A stretch of DNA of 64,000 nucleotides from Rhodococcus coprophilus NBRC 100603 (GCF_001895045.1 NZ_BDAM01000001.1:1-64000); one strand, 5' to 3'. Positions 12,057-22,098 are shown, counted from the stretch's first letter. Program-made: numbers and translations. Notes: generated by a model from the letters alone, not told the origin.

Positions 12057-12152
12057 GTAACACCGCGAGGCGGCGCGTGTCCCTGCGGTAATCGAGGCCT
12101 CGAGGCGGTAGCGTTCCTGTAACGGAACGGTCGCCGGACCACGGTTCGGCGA

Positions 12153-12195
12153 GACACAGATCCGGTGACACAGATCCGGTGAGAGACAGACCGGG
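12153..12195 (+). repeat. Short tandem repeat upstream of the ParA-like gene
   Basis: The 14-bp unit GACACAGATCCGGT occurs twice back to back (12153-12166 and 12167-12180), followed by a degenerate third copy. It lies 30-70 bases upstream of the GTG of the ParA-family gene, in the 165-base gap after xerD. It could be an operator or promoter-proximal repeat; there is no further evidence. Confidence 0.45.
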
Positions 12196-12221
12196 TCGCC
12201 AGGACAGGGGGAGTACCGAAC

Positions 12222-13172
12222 GTGGGCACACCTCAGCCACCCGCCACGGAAACCACACCCACCCGAACGCCCGGGTGGGCGCTCGCGGCCACCGGGTCCA
12301 GGCAACCGGAGCTCGCGCCACCGGTCGCCGATGTCGAACTCGGACCTACGGGCCGTCCCCGTCGCGTGATCCCCGAACCCGCCCCACTCACCTCCCATGG
12401 TCCCGCGAAGATCATCGCGATGTGCAACCAGAAGGGTGGGGTCGGCAAGACCACCTCCACGATCAACCTCGGAGCCTCACTCGCCGAATGCGGACGGCGT
12501 GTCCTGCTCGTCGACCTCGATCCTCAGGGCGCACTGTCGGCCGGACTCGGAGTCGCGCACCACGACCTCGATCTGACCGTCCACAACGTTCTCGTCGATC
12601 CACGCGTCTCTGCCGACGACGTCCTCGTCCACACGCACGTCGAGAACCTCGATCTGCTGCCCAGCAACATCGACCTCTCGGCAGCCGAGATCCAGCTCGT
12701 CTCCGAAGTCGGCCGTGAGCAGGCCCTCGGGCGGGCGCTCTACCCGGTCCTCGACCGCTACGACTACATCCTGGTGGACTGCCAGCCGTCCCTCGGGCTT
12801 CTCACCGTCAATGCCCTGGCCTGCGCCGACTCTGTGCTCATCCCGATGGAATGCGAATTCTTCAGCCTCCGCGGGCTCGCGCTGCTCAACGACACCGTGG
12901 CGAAGGTCCGCGACCGGCTAAACCCGAAACTGACCGTCGCCGGGATCCTCGTCACCATGTACGACTCGCGCACCCTCCACGGCCGCGAAGTGATGTCGCG
13001 TGTCGTCGAGGTGTTCGGGGATCTCGTCTACGACGCGGTGATCAATCGCACAGTCAAGTTCCCCGAGACGAGCGTCGCGGGGGAGCCGATCACCAAGTGG
13101 GCTCCGTCCTCCGCCGGCGCCGAGTCGTATCGTGCGCTGGCGCGCGAAGTCATCCACCGGACCGGCCGCTGA
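12222..13172 (+). CDS. ParA/Soj-family ATPase linked to scpAB
   Basis: A 316-residue P-loop ATPase with a Pro-rich N-terminal extension (about 60 residues) and a deviant Walker A, NQKGGVGKTTSTINLGA (about 69-85), then LLVDLDPQGALSAGLG and VDCQPSLGLLTVNAL. It is the counterpart of Rv1708, directly upstream of scpA and scpB, not the oriC-linked ParA. This suggests a role in chromosome organisation with the condensin subunits. GTG at 12222 has a GGGGGAG ribosome site. Confidence 0.9.
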   Translation: MGTPQPPATETTPTRTPGWALAATGSRQPELAPPVADVELGPTGRPRRVIPEPAPLTSHGPAKIIAMCNQKGGVGKTTSTINLGASLAECGRRVLLVDLDPQGALSAGLGVAHHDLDLTVHNVLVDPRVSADDVLVHTHVENLDLLPSNIDLSAAEIQLVSEVGREQALGRALYPVLDRYDYILVDCQPSLGLLTVNALACADSVLIPMECEFFSLRGLALLNDTVAKVRDRLNPKLTVAGILVTMYDSRTLHGREVMSRVVEVFGDLVYDAVINRTVKFPETSVAGEPITKWAPSSAGAESYRALAREVIHRTGR

Positions 13173-13175
13173 TCC

Positions 13176-14069
13176 GTGTACACCGCAGCCCCGGACGCGG
13201 CTTCCCCGGAAGCCGCCCGTCCGGACACCGCCGACGTAGACGTCACCCCGATCCTTGACGGAACCCCGGTGGTCCCCGATACCGCGCCCACCGGATTCCA
13301 TCTCAGCCTCCGCAACTTCGAAGGCCCCTTCGATCTGCTGCTCAGCCTGATCTCACAACGTCGCCTCGACGTCACAGAAGTGGCACTCCACGAGGTCACG
13401 GACGAATTCATCGCGTACACACGCAGACTCGGCCCGGAACTCGGCCTGGACCAGACCACCGAATTCCTCGTCGTCGCCGCGACCCTGCTGGATCTCAAAG
13501 CCGCGCGCCTGCTGCCGTCCGGTGACGTCGACGACCCCGAAGACCTCGCGCTCCTCGAAGCTCGCGACCTGCTGTTCGCGCGGCTGCTGCAGTACCGCGC
13601 CTACAAACTGGTCGCCGAACAGTTCGCCGCTCTCGAAAGTGCTGCGCTGCGCCGATATCCGCGCGCCGTCTCGTTGGAAGAGTGCTTCGAGAACCTGGTG
13701 CCGGACGTCGTCCTCGGCGTCGACTCTCAGCGCTTCGCGGAGATCGCGGCTGCCGCGTTCCGCCCCAAACCCGTGCCCAATGTGGGACTCGACCACCTGC
13801 ATGTCCCCACCGTGTCGGTGCCCGAGCAGGCCGCTCTGATTCTTGCCATCCTGGAACAGCGGGGTGCCGGTGTGTGGGTGGGGTTCGACGAACTGATCGC
13901 CGAATGCGAGCTCGGACTGCAGATCGTCGCCCGGTTCCTGGCTCTGCTCGAGCTCTATCGGGAACGTGCCGTCACGTTCGAGCAACCCGATCCGCTGGGG
14001 CCGTTACAAGTGGCCTGGACCGACGAAAACGACGACACCGCCGTCGACTTCGAGGAGGACTACGGATGA
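13176..14069 (+). CDS. scpA: Segregation and condensation protein ScpA
   Basis: A 297-residue kleisin. The family motif FHLSLRNFEGPFDLLLSLI lies at residues 43-61, followed by RLDVTEVALHEVTDEFI and the helical C-terminal winged-helix region. It bridges SMC heads together with ScpB in chromosome condensation. GTG at 13176 lies three bases after the ParA stop. The stop overlaps the scpB ATG. Confidence 0.93.
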   Translation: MYTAAPDAASPEAARPDTADVDVTPILDGTPVVPDTAPTGFHLSLRNFEGPFDLLLSLISQRRLDVTEVALHEVTDEFIAYTRRLGPELGLDQTTEFLVVAATLLDLKAARLLPSGDVDDPEDLALLEARDLLFARLLQYRAYKLVAEQFAALESAALRRYPRAVSLEECFENLVPDVVLGVDSQRFAEIAAAAFRPKPVPNVGLDHLHVPTVSVPEQAALILAILEQRGAGVWVGFDELIAECELGLQIVARFLALLELYRERAVTFEQPDPLGPLQVAWTDENDDTAVDFEEDYG

Positions 14070-14770
14070 GCCAGGACCACGTTGCGGACGCCGGGAGCAC
14101 CGCCGACGAACGGGCCTGGGACGCGGAACTGCTGGAGATGGCGGACGACGAACTCGTCGCCGCACTCGAAGCGCTGCTCCTCGTCGTCGACACCCCCGCG
14201 CCCACCGAGCAACTCGCCTCCGCAATCGGAGTGACGGCCGATCGTGCCGAGGCCGCGCTGCGCGGACTCGCCGACAGCCTCACCGCGCGGGGCTCCGGCA
14301 TCGACCTGCGGATCGCGGGTGACGGCTGGCGCTTCTACACCCGGCGCGAGTTCGCGCCGTACGTCGAGAAACTGCTGCAGGGCGGCGCGCGCACGAAGCT
14401 CACCCGCGCAGCGCTGGAAACACTCGCCGTCGTCGCGTACCGGCAGCCGGTGACCCGTAGCCGGGTCAGCGCAGTGCGCGGTGTCAATGTCGACGGCGTG
14501 ATGCGCACCTTGCTGGCCCGGGATCTGATCGCCGAGGCCGGCACGGATCGGGAGACCGGAGGCACGCTTTACGTCACGACAGAACTGTTCCTCGAACGGT
14601 TGGGGCTGGCGTCCCTTCAGGAACTTCCGCCCGTCGGGCCACTGCTCCCGGACGTCGATGTGATCGATGACATCTCCGAGAGCCTCGAGTCGGACCCACG
14701 ATTTGAGAGAATGGGAAAGAACGCGCGTACCGAGACACTCTCGCCCGCGGAGTTCGACCCAGAGAATTGA
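14066..14770 (+). CDS. scpB: Segregation and condensation protein ScpB
   Basis: A 234-residue protein with tandem winged-helix domains (LVAALEALLLVVDTPAPTEQ; LTRAALETLAVVAYRQPVTR with the typical RGVNVDGVMRTLLARDLI). It forms the SMC-ScpAB condensin. ATG at 14066 overlaps the scpA stop, so the pair is translationally coupled. Confidence 0.93.
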   Translation: MSQDHVADAGSTADERAWDAELLEMADDELVAALEALLLVVDTPAPTEQLASAIGVTADRAEAALRGLADSLTARGSGIDLRIAGDGWRFYTRREFAPYVEKLLQGGARTKLTRAALETLAVVAYRQPVTRSRVSAVRGVNVDGVMRTLLARDLIAEAGTDRETGGTLYVTTELFLERLGLASLQELPPVGPLLPDVDVIDDISESLESDPRFERMGKNARTETLSPAEFDPEN

Positions 14771-14780
14771 CAGGAATCAA

Positions 14781-16292
14781 GTGAATACACCCGCTCGCCG
14801 TGATGGCACACCGGACCGCAATCGAAGTAATCCCCGCGGCGCGAAGGATCGGAATCCTCGCGCTCCGCGCTCCGACAATCGGACGGACGCTCGTCCCGAT
14901 CGTCGCACCGACTCCCGCCCCGACCGCCGTACCGAAGGTCGTTCGGATTTCCGGACGGATCGTCGTACGGAGGGTCGTCCTGATCGTCGTACCGAGGGTC
15001 GTTCGGATTTCCGTACCGATCGTCGTACCGAGGGTCGTCCTGATCGCCGCACCGAGGGTCGTTCGGATTTCCGTACCGATCGTCGTACCGAGGGCCGTCC
15101 TGATCGTCGTACCGAAGGTCGTTCGGACCACCGTACCGATCGTCGTACGGAGGGTCGTTCGGATTTCCGGACGGATCGTCGTACGGAAGGCCGTCCCGAT
15201 CGTCGTACGGAGGGTCGTTCGGATCACCGCACCGATCGTCGTACCGAAGGCCGTCCCGAATACCGGAACGACGCCCGTCCCGATCGTCGTACGGACTCTC
15301 GTCCCGATCGCCGGGCTGAGGGACGTACGGACTCTCGTCCCGATCGCCGCACCGACGCTCGCCCGGATCGACGGGCAGAAACCTCGACGCCGGACGCCGG
15401 GAAGAAGCCGCACCGCAAGGGCGCCACGCTGAACAAGCGCGGCCGCCCGGCCGCGCCGAAACCGGCGGCCAAGCGGCCCGTGCCCAACCCGACGATCAGC
15501 AATGCGAAGCCCGCGCGGCACCAGCACAGCGATGCCGGTCCCACCCAGCTTCCCGCAGGTGAGGGCGTGCGCCTGCAGAAGGTGCTCGCTCAGGCCGGTG
15601 TCGCCTCACGTCGGGCCGCCGAAGAACTCATCGATGCCGGTCGCGTCGAGGTCGACGGCAGGATCGTGGTCGAACAGGGCCTCCGCGTCGACCCGGAGAA
15701 CACGGTCATCCGCGTGGACGGAACGCGCGTGGTCGTGAAGAAGGACCTCGTGCATCTCGTGCTCAACAAGCCGCGCGGATGGCAGTCCACGATGTCCGAC
15801 GATCTCGGCCGCCCCTGCGTCGGCGACATCGTCTCCGAACGCATCGCCGCCGGCCAGCGACTCTTCCACGTGGGCCGGCTCGACGCGGACACCGAAGGTC
15901 TGCTGCTGCTCACCAACGACGGTGAACTCGCCCATCGCCTCATGCACCCGTCCTTCGAGGTCGCCAAGACCTACCTGGCGACCGTCAAGGGTGAACTTCC
16001 GCGCGGCGTCGGCAAGAAGCTCAAGGAGGGCGTCGAACTCGAGGACGGACCTGCTTCGGTCGACGAGTTCGCGTTGCTCGAAGTGTTCAACGGCCAGTCC
16101 CGTGTGCGCCTCGAACTCCACGAAGGTCGCAAGCACATCGTCCGCAGGCTCCTCGACGCGGTCGGCCACCCGGTGATTCGGCTGGTCCGCACCAACATCG
16201 GTCCCGTCGCGCTCGGCGACCAGCGCCCCGGCACCCTGCGTGTCCTCGGACGCAAGGAAGTGGGCGGACTGTACGAGGCGGTCGGCCTGTGA
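14781..16292 (+). CDS. rluB: rRNA pseudouridine synthase (RluB/RsuA family) with repeat-rich N-terminal tail
   Basis: A 503-residue protein. Residues about 255-500 form a complete RsuA/RluB enzyme: an S4 domain ([20 protein letters not shown]), then the catalytic motif [21 protein letters not shown] with its Asp, and [16 protein letters not shown]. The N-terminal ~230 residues are an array of Arg/Asp-rich units (for example [12 protein letters not shown]) followed by a Lys/Pro/Ala linker. It probably modifies 23S rRNA near the peptidyl-transferase centre. The tail is far longer than the family norm and could contact RNA (inference). GTG at 14781 follows AGGAA. Confidence 0.88.
   Translation: MNTPARRDGTPDRNRSNPRGAKDRNPRAPRSDNRTDARPDRRTDSRPDRRTEGRSDFRTDRRTEGRPDRRTEGRSDFRTDRRTEGRPDRRTEGRSDFRTDRRTEGRPDRRTEGRSDHRTDRRTEGRSDFRTDRRTEGRPDRRTEGRSDHRTDRRTEGRPEYRNDARPDRRTDSRPDRRAEGRTDSRPDRRTDARPDRRAETSTPDAGKKPHRKGATLNKRGRPAAPKPAAKRPVPNPTISNAKPARHQHSDAGPTQLPAGEGVRLQKVLAQAGVASRRAAEELIDAGRVEVDGRIVVEQGLRVDPENTVIRVDGTRVVVKKDLVHLVLNKPRGWQSTMSDDLGRPCVGDIVSERIAAGQRLFHVGRLDADTEGLLLLTNDGELAHRLMHPSFEVAKTYLATVKGELPRGVGKKLKEGVELEDGPASVDEFALLEVFNGQSRVRLELHEGRKHIVRRLLDAVGHPVIRLVRTNIGPVALGDQRPGTLRVLGRKEVGGLYEAVGL
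14880..15375 (+). repeat. In-frame 36-bp-type repeat array inside the pseudouridine synthase gene
   Basis: Near-identical units encode [32 protein letters not shown] and RTDSRPDR over about 500 bases. Third positions vary little between copies (repeated GTCGTTCGGATTTCC blocks), so the copies have expanded or been homogenised recently. It is coding sequence, not a CRISPR array. Confidence 0.8.
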
Positions 16293-16999
16293 CGCCCTCC
16301 GCCTCGCTCACCGAGGACGGTGCACTGATCGTCGCGATGGACGGCCCGTCCGGGACCGGCAAATCCACCGTGTCCAAGCGACTCGCGATGCACCTGCACG
16401 CGGCCTATCTCGACACCGGTGCCATGTACCGGGTCGCGACACTGCACGCACTGCGTAGCGGAACCGACCTGACGGACCCGGCCGCGATCGCAGCCGTCAC
16501 CGCGGACCTGCCCTGGTCCATCGGCACCGATCCGGCCGTCGAGGACATCCGCCTCGACGGCGAGGACGTCCGCGAGATCATCCGCAGCGCCGAGGTCACC
16601 GCGGCGGTGTCCGCGGTTTCCGCAGTGCCCGAGGTGCGCACGCTTCTCGTCGAGGCACAGCAGAGACTCGGCCGCGCCGCCGGACGCGTCGTCGTCGAAG
16701 GACGGGACATCGGCACAGTCGTGTTCCCCGACTCGGACGTGAAGATCTATCTCACCGCCTCCCCGGAGGCACGCGCCCACCGGCGCAACAACCAGAACAT
16801 CGCGGAGGGCCGCGGCGACGACTACGAGGCGGTCCTCGCGGCAGTACAGCGCCGCGACCACCTCGACTCCACCCGCGCGGTCTCACCGCTGCGCGCGGCG
16901 GACGACGCGGTCGTCGTGGACACCAGCGATATGAACATCGACGAGGTGGTCGCTGCGCTCGTCGCGGTGGTCGCCGAGCAGACGGGAGCGACGCTGTGA
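16289..16999 (+). CDS. cmk: Cytidylate kinase
   Basis: A 236-residue (d)CMP kinase with P-loop GPSGTGKS (19-26), [34 protein letters not shown] and the lid motif RAHRRNNQN. It overlaps the pseudouridine synthase stop upstream and the der start downstream. The order rluB-cmk-der is the conserved actinobacterial arrangement (Rv1711-1713). Confidence 0.95.
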   Translation: MTPSASLTEDGALIVAMDGPSGTGKSTVSKRLAMHLHAAYLDTGAMYRVATLHALRSGTDLTDPAAIAAVTADLPWSIGTDPAVEDIRLDGEDVREIIRSAEVTAAVSAVSAVPEVRTLLVEAQQRLGRAAGRVVVEGRDIGTVVFPDSDVKIYLTASPEARAHRRNNQNIAEGRGDDYEAVLAAVQRRDHLDSTRAVSPLRAADDAVVVDTSDMNIDEVVAALVAVVAEQTGATL

Positions 17000-18420
17000 G
17001 CGACGACGTCACCACAGAATTCGCCGGAGACGGCACATGGTCGGAAGAAACCGACTGGGATATCGACCTCACCGACGGTGACGCCTTCGAAGAGTTCGTG
17101 CCGGTTCCGACCGTCGCGGTCGTCGGCCGACCCAACGTCGGCAAATCGACGCTGGTCAACCGCATCATCGGGCGCCGTGAAGCGGTCGTCGAGGACGTTC
17201 CGGGAGTCACCCGCGACCGCGTCTCGTACGAGGCGACATGGGCCGGCCGCCGCTTCATGGTGCAGGACACCGGCGGCTGGGAGCCCGACGCCAAGGGCAT
17301 GATGCAGTCGGTGGCGCAGCAGGCCGAGGTCGCGATGCGGACCGCCGACGCGATTCTCGTCGTCGTCGACGCGACAGTCGGCGCGACCAGCGTCGACGAG
17401 GCCGTCGCCAAGGTGCTCCGGCGCTCGAAAACCCCCGTGCTGCTCGTCGCCAACAAGGTCGACGACGATCGGGTCGAGGCCGAAGCTGCCGCCCTGTGGT
17501 CGCTCGGCCTCGGCCAGCCCTACTCGGTGTCCGCGACACACGGGCGCGGCACCGGCGACCTGCTCGACGACCTGCTCCAGAAGCTGCCCGCGACGCCGCG
17601 CGAAGGCACCGGCGGGGGAGGGCCCCGCCGGGTTGCGCTCGTCGGGAAGCCGAACGTCGGCAAGTCGAGCCTGCTCAACAAGCTCGCCGGCGACGAGCGG
17701 TCGGTGGTGCACGACGTCGCCGGCACCACCGTCGACCCCGTCGACTCGCTCGTCGAGCTCGGTGGCAAGCCGTGGCGCTTCGTCGACACGGCAGGCCTGC
17801 GCAAGCGTGTCACCCACGCCTCGGGCGCCGAGTTCTACGCGTCGCTCCGAACGCGCGCGGCGATCGAGGCAGCCGAGGTCGCGGTGCTGCTGATCGACGC
17901 GTCGCAGCCCATCACCGAACAGGACCAGCGTGTCATCACGATGGTCGTGGAATCGGGCAGGGCTCTGGTCATCGCGTTCAACAAGTGGGATCTGGTCGAC
18001 GAGGACCGCCGCTACGAACTGGGTCGCGAAATCGAGCGCGACCTGTCGCGGGTGCCGTGGGCAGCGCGCGTCAACATCTCCGCCAAAACCGGTCGCGCGG
18101 TGCAGCGTCTGGTGCCGGCCATGGAGACAGCCCTCGAGTCGTGGGACAAGCGCATCTCCACCGGACGCCTCAACAATTGGCTCAAGGAGATCGTGGCCGC
18201 GACGCCTCCGCCGATGCGCGGTGGCCGGTTGCCGCGGGTGATGTTCGCGACGCAGGCTGCGACGCGCCCGCCGACCTTCGTGTTGTTCACCACCGGATTC
18301 CTCGAGGCCGGTTACCGCCGGTTCATCGAACGGAAGCTGCGTGAGGAGTTCAACTTCGACGGCAGCCCGGTTCGCGTCTCGGTGCGTGTGCGGGAGAAGC
18401 GAGACCGTCGCAAGTCGTAG
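16996..18420 (+). CDS. der: Ribosome-assembly GTPase Der (EngA)
   Basis: A 474-residue protein with two tandem GTPase domains: G1 motifs GRPNVGKS (44-51) and GKPNVGKS (about 217), DTGGW and DTAGL G3 motifs, NKVD and NKWD G4 motifs. A C-terminal KH-like domain follows ([20 protein letters not shown]). It matures the 50S subunit. The acidic N-terminal ~35 residues are typical of actinobacterial Der. Confidence 0.95.
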   Translation: MSDDVTTEFAGDGTWSEETDWDIDLTDGDAFEEFVPVPTVAVVGRPNVGKSTLVNRIIGRREAVVEDVPGVTRDRVSYEATWAGRRFMVQDTGGWEPDAKGMMQSVAQQAEVAMRTADAILVVVDATVGATSVDEAVAKVLRRSKTPVLLVANKVDDDRVEAEAAALWSLGLGQPYSVSATHGRGTGDLLDDLLQKLPATPREGTGGGGPRRVALVGKPNVGKSSLLNKLAGDERSVVHDVAGTTVDPVDSLVELGGKPWRFVDTAGLRKRVTHASGAEFYASLRTRAAIEAAEVAVLLIDASQPITEQDQRVITMVVESGRALVIAFNKWDLVDEDRRYELGREIERDLSRVPWAARVNISAKTGRAVQRLVPAMETALESWDKRISTGRLNNWLKEIVAATPPPMRGGRLPRVMFATQAATRPPTFVLFTTGFLEAGYRRFIERKLREEFNFDGSPVRVSVRVREKRDRRKS

Positions 18421-18523
18421 GGCCACGGCCATGAGGCCCCGACGAACATAGGGCTCTGACCAGGCGATTAGCGTTTCCCGCCGTCCCTGTTGTAATCTCA
18501 ACGAGCGTTCGAGAGAGCGCGGA

Positions 18524-18597
<74 letters not shown>

Positions 18598-18615
18598 CCG
18601 AGGAATAGCATGTCA

Positions 18616-18647
18616 GAGGCGGTTTCGGAGAAATCCGAGACCGCCTC
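18616..18647 (+). terminator. Strong hairpin after tRNA-Pro
   Basis: GAGGCGGT (18616-18623) pairs with ACCGCCTC (18640-18647), and TCGGA pairs with TCCGA inside it around a GAAA loop. There is no T tract. Its position just after the tRNA and before the 3' end of the opposing TetR gene fits a terminator. Confidence 0.6.
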
Positions 18648-18745
18648 GACTGCGTTCGAGCCCTGATTCAGCGCGGGTCGCTGCCGGGTGGCGCATAGTC
18701 CTCGAACGGGTCTCGTGGAGCTCCGAGAGCCCATTTCCGGCGCGA

Positions 18746-19291
18746 CTACGTCAGTGTCCAGCGCGAAGCCAGAGCATCGCAGATGGTGCGTTGCTGTGAT
18801 TCGTTCTGGTGGTGCGCGAGGAGTCCTTCGATGGTGAAAATCCCGATCATCACTTCGGCGTCCACGGTGGGGGCGGTGACTCCGGCCTTCTCGAGCTCGT
18901 AGCGGAACAGACTTCCGGTGATCGCATGGAAATTCTGATGCCATTCGGCGACGGCCGGAGAGTGCTCGACGCGGGCGTGCACCGTCGTCACCAGGTGACT
19001 CATGTCCGTGAGTTGTCCGACCACCCAAAGCAGCCGGGCGGCAATGGGTTCGCCGGCGACGTCCTGGTAGCGCGGCCACACGTCGGCCATGACCGCTGTG
19101 AGAACTGCGATCAAGACGTCGTCCTTGTTTCCGAAGTACCAGTAGATAGTGTTCGGGGCCACCTCGGCTTCCTTGGCGAGTCGGCTCATCGAAGTGGCGT
19201 CGTAGCCATCCTCGACGAACAGCCGCCGGGCGGCCGCCACGATTTCTGCGCGCTTCTCGTCGGCGGGTTGCGGGCGCTTGTTGCGTGCCAT
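18746..19291 (-). CDS. TetR-family transcriptional regulator
   Basis: A 181-residue protein with an N-terminal TetR helix-turn-helix (EIVAAARRLFVEDGYDATSM, then LAKEAEVAPNTIYWYFGNKD). The C-terminal ligand domain is not diagnostic. It is divergent from the alpha/beta hydrolase gene, with only about 20 bases between start codons, so it probably controls that gene and itself. The ATG at 19291 (MARNKRPQ) places the HTH at the usual distance. Confidence 0.88.
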   Translation of the reverse strand: MARNKRPQPADEKRAEIVAAARRLFVEDGYDATSMSRLAKEAEVAPNTIYWYFGNKDDVLIAVLTAVMADVWPRYQDVAGEPIAARLLWVVGQLTDMSHLVTTVHARVEHSPAVAEWHQNFHAITGSLFRYELEKAGVTAPTVDAEVMIGIFTIEGLLAHHQNESQQRTICDALASRWTLT

Positions 19292-19311
19292 GGCGTGGTT
19301 GGGGGAACACC

Positions 19312-20229
19312 GTGACTCACCCATACAGCTACGTCCGACACGACGTGACCTTCCTGTCCGACGGGACACCTTGCGCCGCATGGCTGTATCGGCCCGATGG
19401 CGTCGAGAATCCACCCGTCGTCGTGCTGGCGCACGGCTTCGCCGCGTTCCGCGAACTGCGACTGGACGCCTACGCTGCACGGTTCGCCCAAGCTGGATAC
19501 GCCGCGCTGGTGTTCGACTATCGGCACTGGGGAGCCAGTGGAGGACAACCTCGCCGCATCCTCGACATCGGTCGGCAGCACGCCGACTGGCGTGCCGCCA
19601 TCGCCTATGCTCGCAGCCTGCCCAACGTCGACACGACGCGCATCGTCGGGTGGGGATCCTCATTCGGCGGTGGACACGTCTTGGACCTGGCCGCCCAGGA
19701 TCACGCGCTTGCTGCCGCGATCGTGCAGGTGCCCCACGTGACCGGACCTGCCTCGGCGTTCGCGCAAGCCCCCACACTCCTCGCCCGCCTTGTCGTGGCG
19801 GCCGTGCGCGATCAGGTAGGTGCATGGCTGGGCCGCCCGCCCCATCGGGTCAAGTCCATCGGTAGACCCGGCGACCTCGCGATGATGACGTCCCCCGGGG
19901 CCTACGCCCTCGTCGAGCGCATGGCCGGTGACCAGTTCGAGAAACTACTGGCCGAGAATGATGTGGCCGCTCGTATCGCGCTCCGAGTCCCGTTCTACTC
20001 ACCGGGGCGGAAGGCAGCCGACATCACTGCTCCGACGCTGGTTCAGCTCGCCACGAAGGACGACGTCACCCCGTATGCGAAGGCTCGGAAGATCGCGGCG
20101 CGAATCCCGAAGGGTGAAGTGCGGTCCTATGACTGCACGCACTTCGAACCCTATCTGGACCCGCACTTCGAGCAGATCGTGACCGATCAGATCGCTTTCC
20201 TGGACCGCCATGTCGGAGGCACCCGATGA
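19312..20229 (+). CDS. Alpha/beta-hydrolase, dienelactone/acetyl-xylan-esterase-like
   Basis: A 305-residue alpha/beta-hydrolase. The oxyanion region is VVVLAHGFAAFRELRL. The nucleophile elbow is GWGSSFGGG (Ser near residue 120). The Asp (TKDDVTPYAKA) and His (CTHFEPYLDPHF) follow in order. There is no signal peptide, so it is cytosolic. The substrate is unknown. GTG at 19312 has GGGGGA upstream; an ATG at 19285 would overlap the TetR start. Confidence 0.8.
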   Translation: MTHPYSYVRHDVTFLSDGTPCAAWLYRPDGVENPPVVVLAHGFAAFRELRLDAYAARFAQAGYAALVFDYRHWGASGGQPRRILDIGRQHADWRAAIAYARSLPNVDTTRIVGWGSSFGGGHVLDLAAQDHALAAAIVQVPHVTGPASAFAQAPTLLARLVVAAVRDQVGAWLGRPPHRVKSIGRPGDLAMMTSPGAYALVERMAGDQFEKLLAENDVAARIALRVPFYSPGRKAADITAPTLVQLATKDDVTPYAKARKIAARIPKGEVRSYDCTHFEPYLDPHFEQIVTDQIAFLDRHVGGTR

Positions 20230-20276
20230 CGACACCGTCGACAACGGCCCTGCCCTTCCCTCGAACCGGAGGTGCT

Positions 20277-21239
20277 TCACGCTGACGGAGTCCCGCGCCG
20301 CCGTACCGCTCCCGGGGTTGTTCCCGTCGCCCGCTTGAACGCACGCGCGAATGCAGCCTCGGATTCGTACCCCGATCGCGCGGCGAGTTCGCCCACCGTC
20401 GCGCCCCTGCGCAACGCCACGGCCGCTGTTTCCATCCGCCACCGGGCGACGTACCGCATGGGCGGTTCCCCGACGAGTTCGGTGAACCGCGCGGCGAACG
20501 CAGATCGTGACATCGAGGCCTCGCGAGCCAGCTCGGCGACACTCCACGGCCCCTCCGGACTGCGGTGTACCGCCGCGAGCGCGCGGCCCACCTGCGGGTC
20601 CTGCAGCGCCCCGACCCACCCGTCCCGTGCTGCGGGGTCGGATTCGACCCACGTCCGGATCGCGAGGATCACGAGGATGTCGGCGAAACGGGTCAGCACC
20701 GCCTCACCACCGGGCCGCACCCGGCGCGCTTCGTCCGCCATCAGCGCAAGCACCTGCGACGCGGTTCCCCGCGACGAGTCGATCCGCAGGACCGGCGGCA
20801 GTAAGGACACCAGTCTCCGCGCAGTCGGATGGTCGAATTCGACGATGCCGCATACGAGCACGGTGGGGTCACCGCCCCCACCGTGCCGCAGAACCGAATA
20901 GTGATCGCCGATCATCTGCTGTGGCAACGTGTCGACGCGGCCGCTGCGGGCCGCGGCCGGCTCGCTGCGGATCAGGTGTCCCGTCCCGTGGGGCACCACC
21001 GCGAATTCGCCGGGGAGCATGCGTGCGGGCGGTGCCCCGGGAACATCGAGCCACGCCTCGCCCGAGACGACCAGATGGAAGCTCGAACTGTCGGCGAACG
21101 CCGGCATCTCCAGACCCCACGGCGCACTCAGCTCGGAGCGGCAGTAGAACCCCCCGCGCATCCGCAGCAGGTGCAGTGCTTCCCCGAGGGGGTCCACCGG
21201 CGTCCACGGATATGTGGCGGCACCGGTCGAGTTCGTCAT
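20277..21239 (-). CDS. AraC-family regulator with cupin sensor domain
   Basis: A 320-residue protein. The N-terminal cupin-like ligand domain includes LVVSGEAWLDVPGAPP and LPGEFAVVPHGTGHLI. The C-terminal AraC double HTH includes SVAELAREASMSRSAFAARF and TVGELAARSGYESEAAFARA. It is divergent from the NAD(P)-binding protein gene with about 150 bases between them, so it likely regulates that gene. It matches regulators often paired with NAD(P)H-binding oxidoreductases. Confidence 0.88.
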   Translation of the reverse strand: MTNSTGAATYPWTPVDPLGEALHLLRMRGGFYCRSELSAPWGLEMPAFADSSSFHLVVSGEAWLDVPGAPPARMLPGEFAVVPHGTGHLIRSEPAAARSGRVDTLPQQMIGDHYSVLRHGGGGDPTVLVCGIVEFDHPTARRLVSLLPPVLRIDSSRGTASQVLALMADEARRVRPGGEAVLTRFADILVILAIRTWVESDPAARDGWVGALQDPQVGRALAAVHRSPEGPWSVAELAREASMSRSAFAARFTELVGEPPMRYVARWRMETAAVALRRGATVGELAARSGYESEAAFARAFKRATGTTPGAVRRRGTPSA

Positions 21240-21389
21240 AGGGCCACGATCCCGCCCTTGTGACCCGTTCGTCCAGTCGCACCGGACGAACGGGCATGAA
21301 ACCCGGGCTCCGGGGCATAGAGGGTCCTGAATCGGCTCCATAGCCTGGATTTTGAACACAGAACTATGGACGCGAACGAGGAGGACAAC

Positions 21390-22037
21390 ATGAAAGTACT
21401 GGTGGTCGGTGCAACAGGAGGTTCCGGGAAGGCGGCGGTGACCGCGCTGCTCCGCCGCGGTCACGACGTGACCGTGTTCGTCCGGAACGACGCGGCACTC
21501 GGAGATCTCGCCGGTCGATCGACGGTCGTCACCGGGGACGCCACCCGGCCGGAGGACGTCGATGCCGCGGTGCGCGGTCAGGACGCAGTGGTGGTCACGC
21601 TCGGGATCAGTGAAAACCCCGTCCGCGTGCGGATGCGCGGCCCGGCAGGGACGGCTCTCGATGTGCGCTCACGGGGCACGCGCAACATCGTGGCCGCGAT
21701 GGGACGCCACGACGTTCGGCGCCTCGTCGTGCAGACCTCCTACGGCGTGGGGGACACCCGCGGCAAGCTGCCCCGGCGATACGCGTTGATGTTCCGGGCG
21801 CTGCTCGGTCCGCAGATCGCGGACACCGAGAAACAGGACGCTCTCGTGCGGGGCAGCGACGTCCTCTGGACACTCGTGCAACCGGTCAACCTCACGGACG
21901 AGGAATCCGGTACGGCGACGACGTCCGACACAGGGGAGGTCGGCGGTTGGCACGTGGCCCGGGGTGCGGTCGGTGAGGTCCTCGCCGACGCCGTCGAGCG
22001 GCCGGACTACGCCGGAAAGACGATTGCGGTGTCGTGA
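21390..22037 (+). CDS. NAD(P)-binding oxidoreductase, NmrA/atypical SDR type
   Basis: A 215-residue protein starting MKVLVVGATGGSGKA, a Rossmann fold with GATGGSG dinucleotide motif, and a second conserved segment VVQTSYGVGDTRG. The length and lack of a YxxxK motif fit the atypical SDR group (YwnB/BVR-B-like). ATG at 21390 is chosen because GAGGAGG lies six bases upstream; ATG at 21366 lacks such a site. It is probably controlled by the divergent AraC regulator. Confidence 0.82.
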   Translation: MKVLVVGATGGSGKAAVTALLRRGHDVTVFVRNDAALGDLAGRSTVVTGDATRPEDVDAAVRGQDAVVVTLGISENPVRVRMRGPAGTALDVRSRGTRNIVAAMGRHDVRRLVVQTSYGVGDTRGKLPRRYALMFRALLGPQIADTEKQDALVRGSDVLWTLVQPVNLTDEESGTATTSDTGEVGGWHVARGAVGEVLADAVERPDYAGKTIAVS

Positions 22038-22063
22038 GTGTGAAGAGACGGTCCCGATGAGAA

Positions 22064-22098
22064 AGTGCCACGCCGCGGGTCTGTCACGGCGTGGCACT
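22064..22098 (+). terminator. Perfect 12-bp hairpin
   Basis: AGTGCCACGCCG (22064-22075) and CGGCGTGGCACT (22087-22098) pair completely around an 11-base loop. It lies 26 bases after the oxidoreductase stop and before the VOC gene, as expected for a terminator. Confidence 0.65.

Noticed and set aside
14880-15375. Regular repeats that look CRISPR-like
   Set aside because: The repeats stay in frame, differ by codon-sized changes, have no unique spacers, and lie inside a conserved gene.
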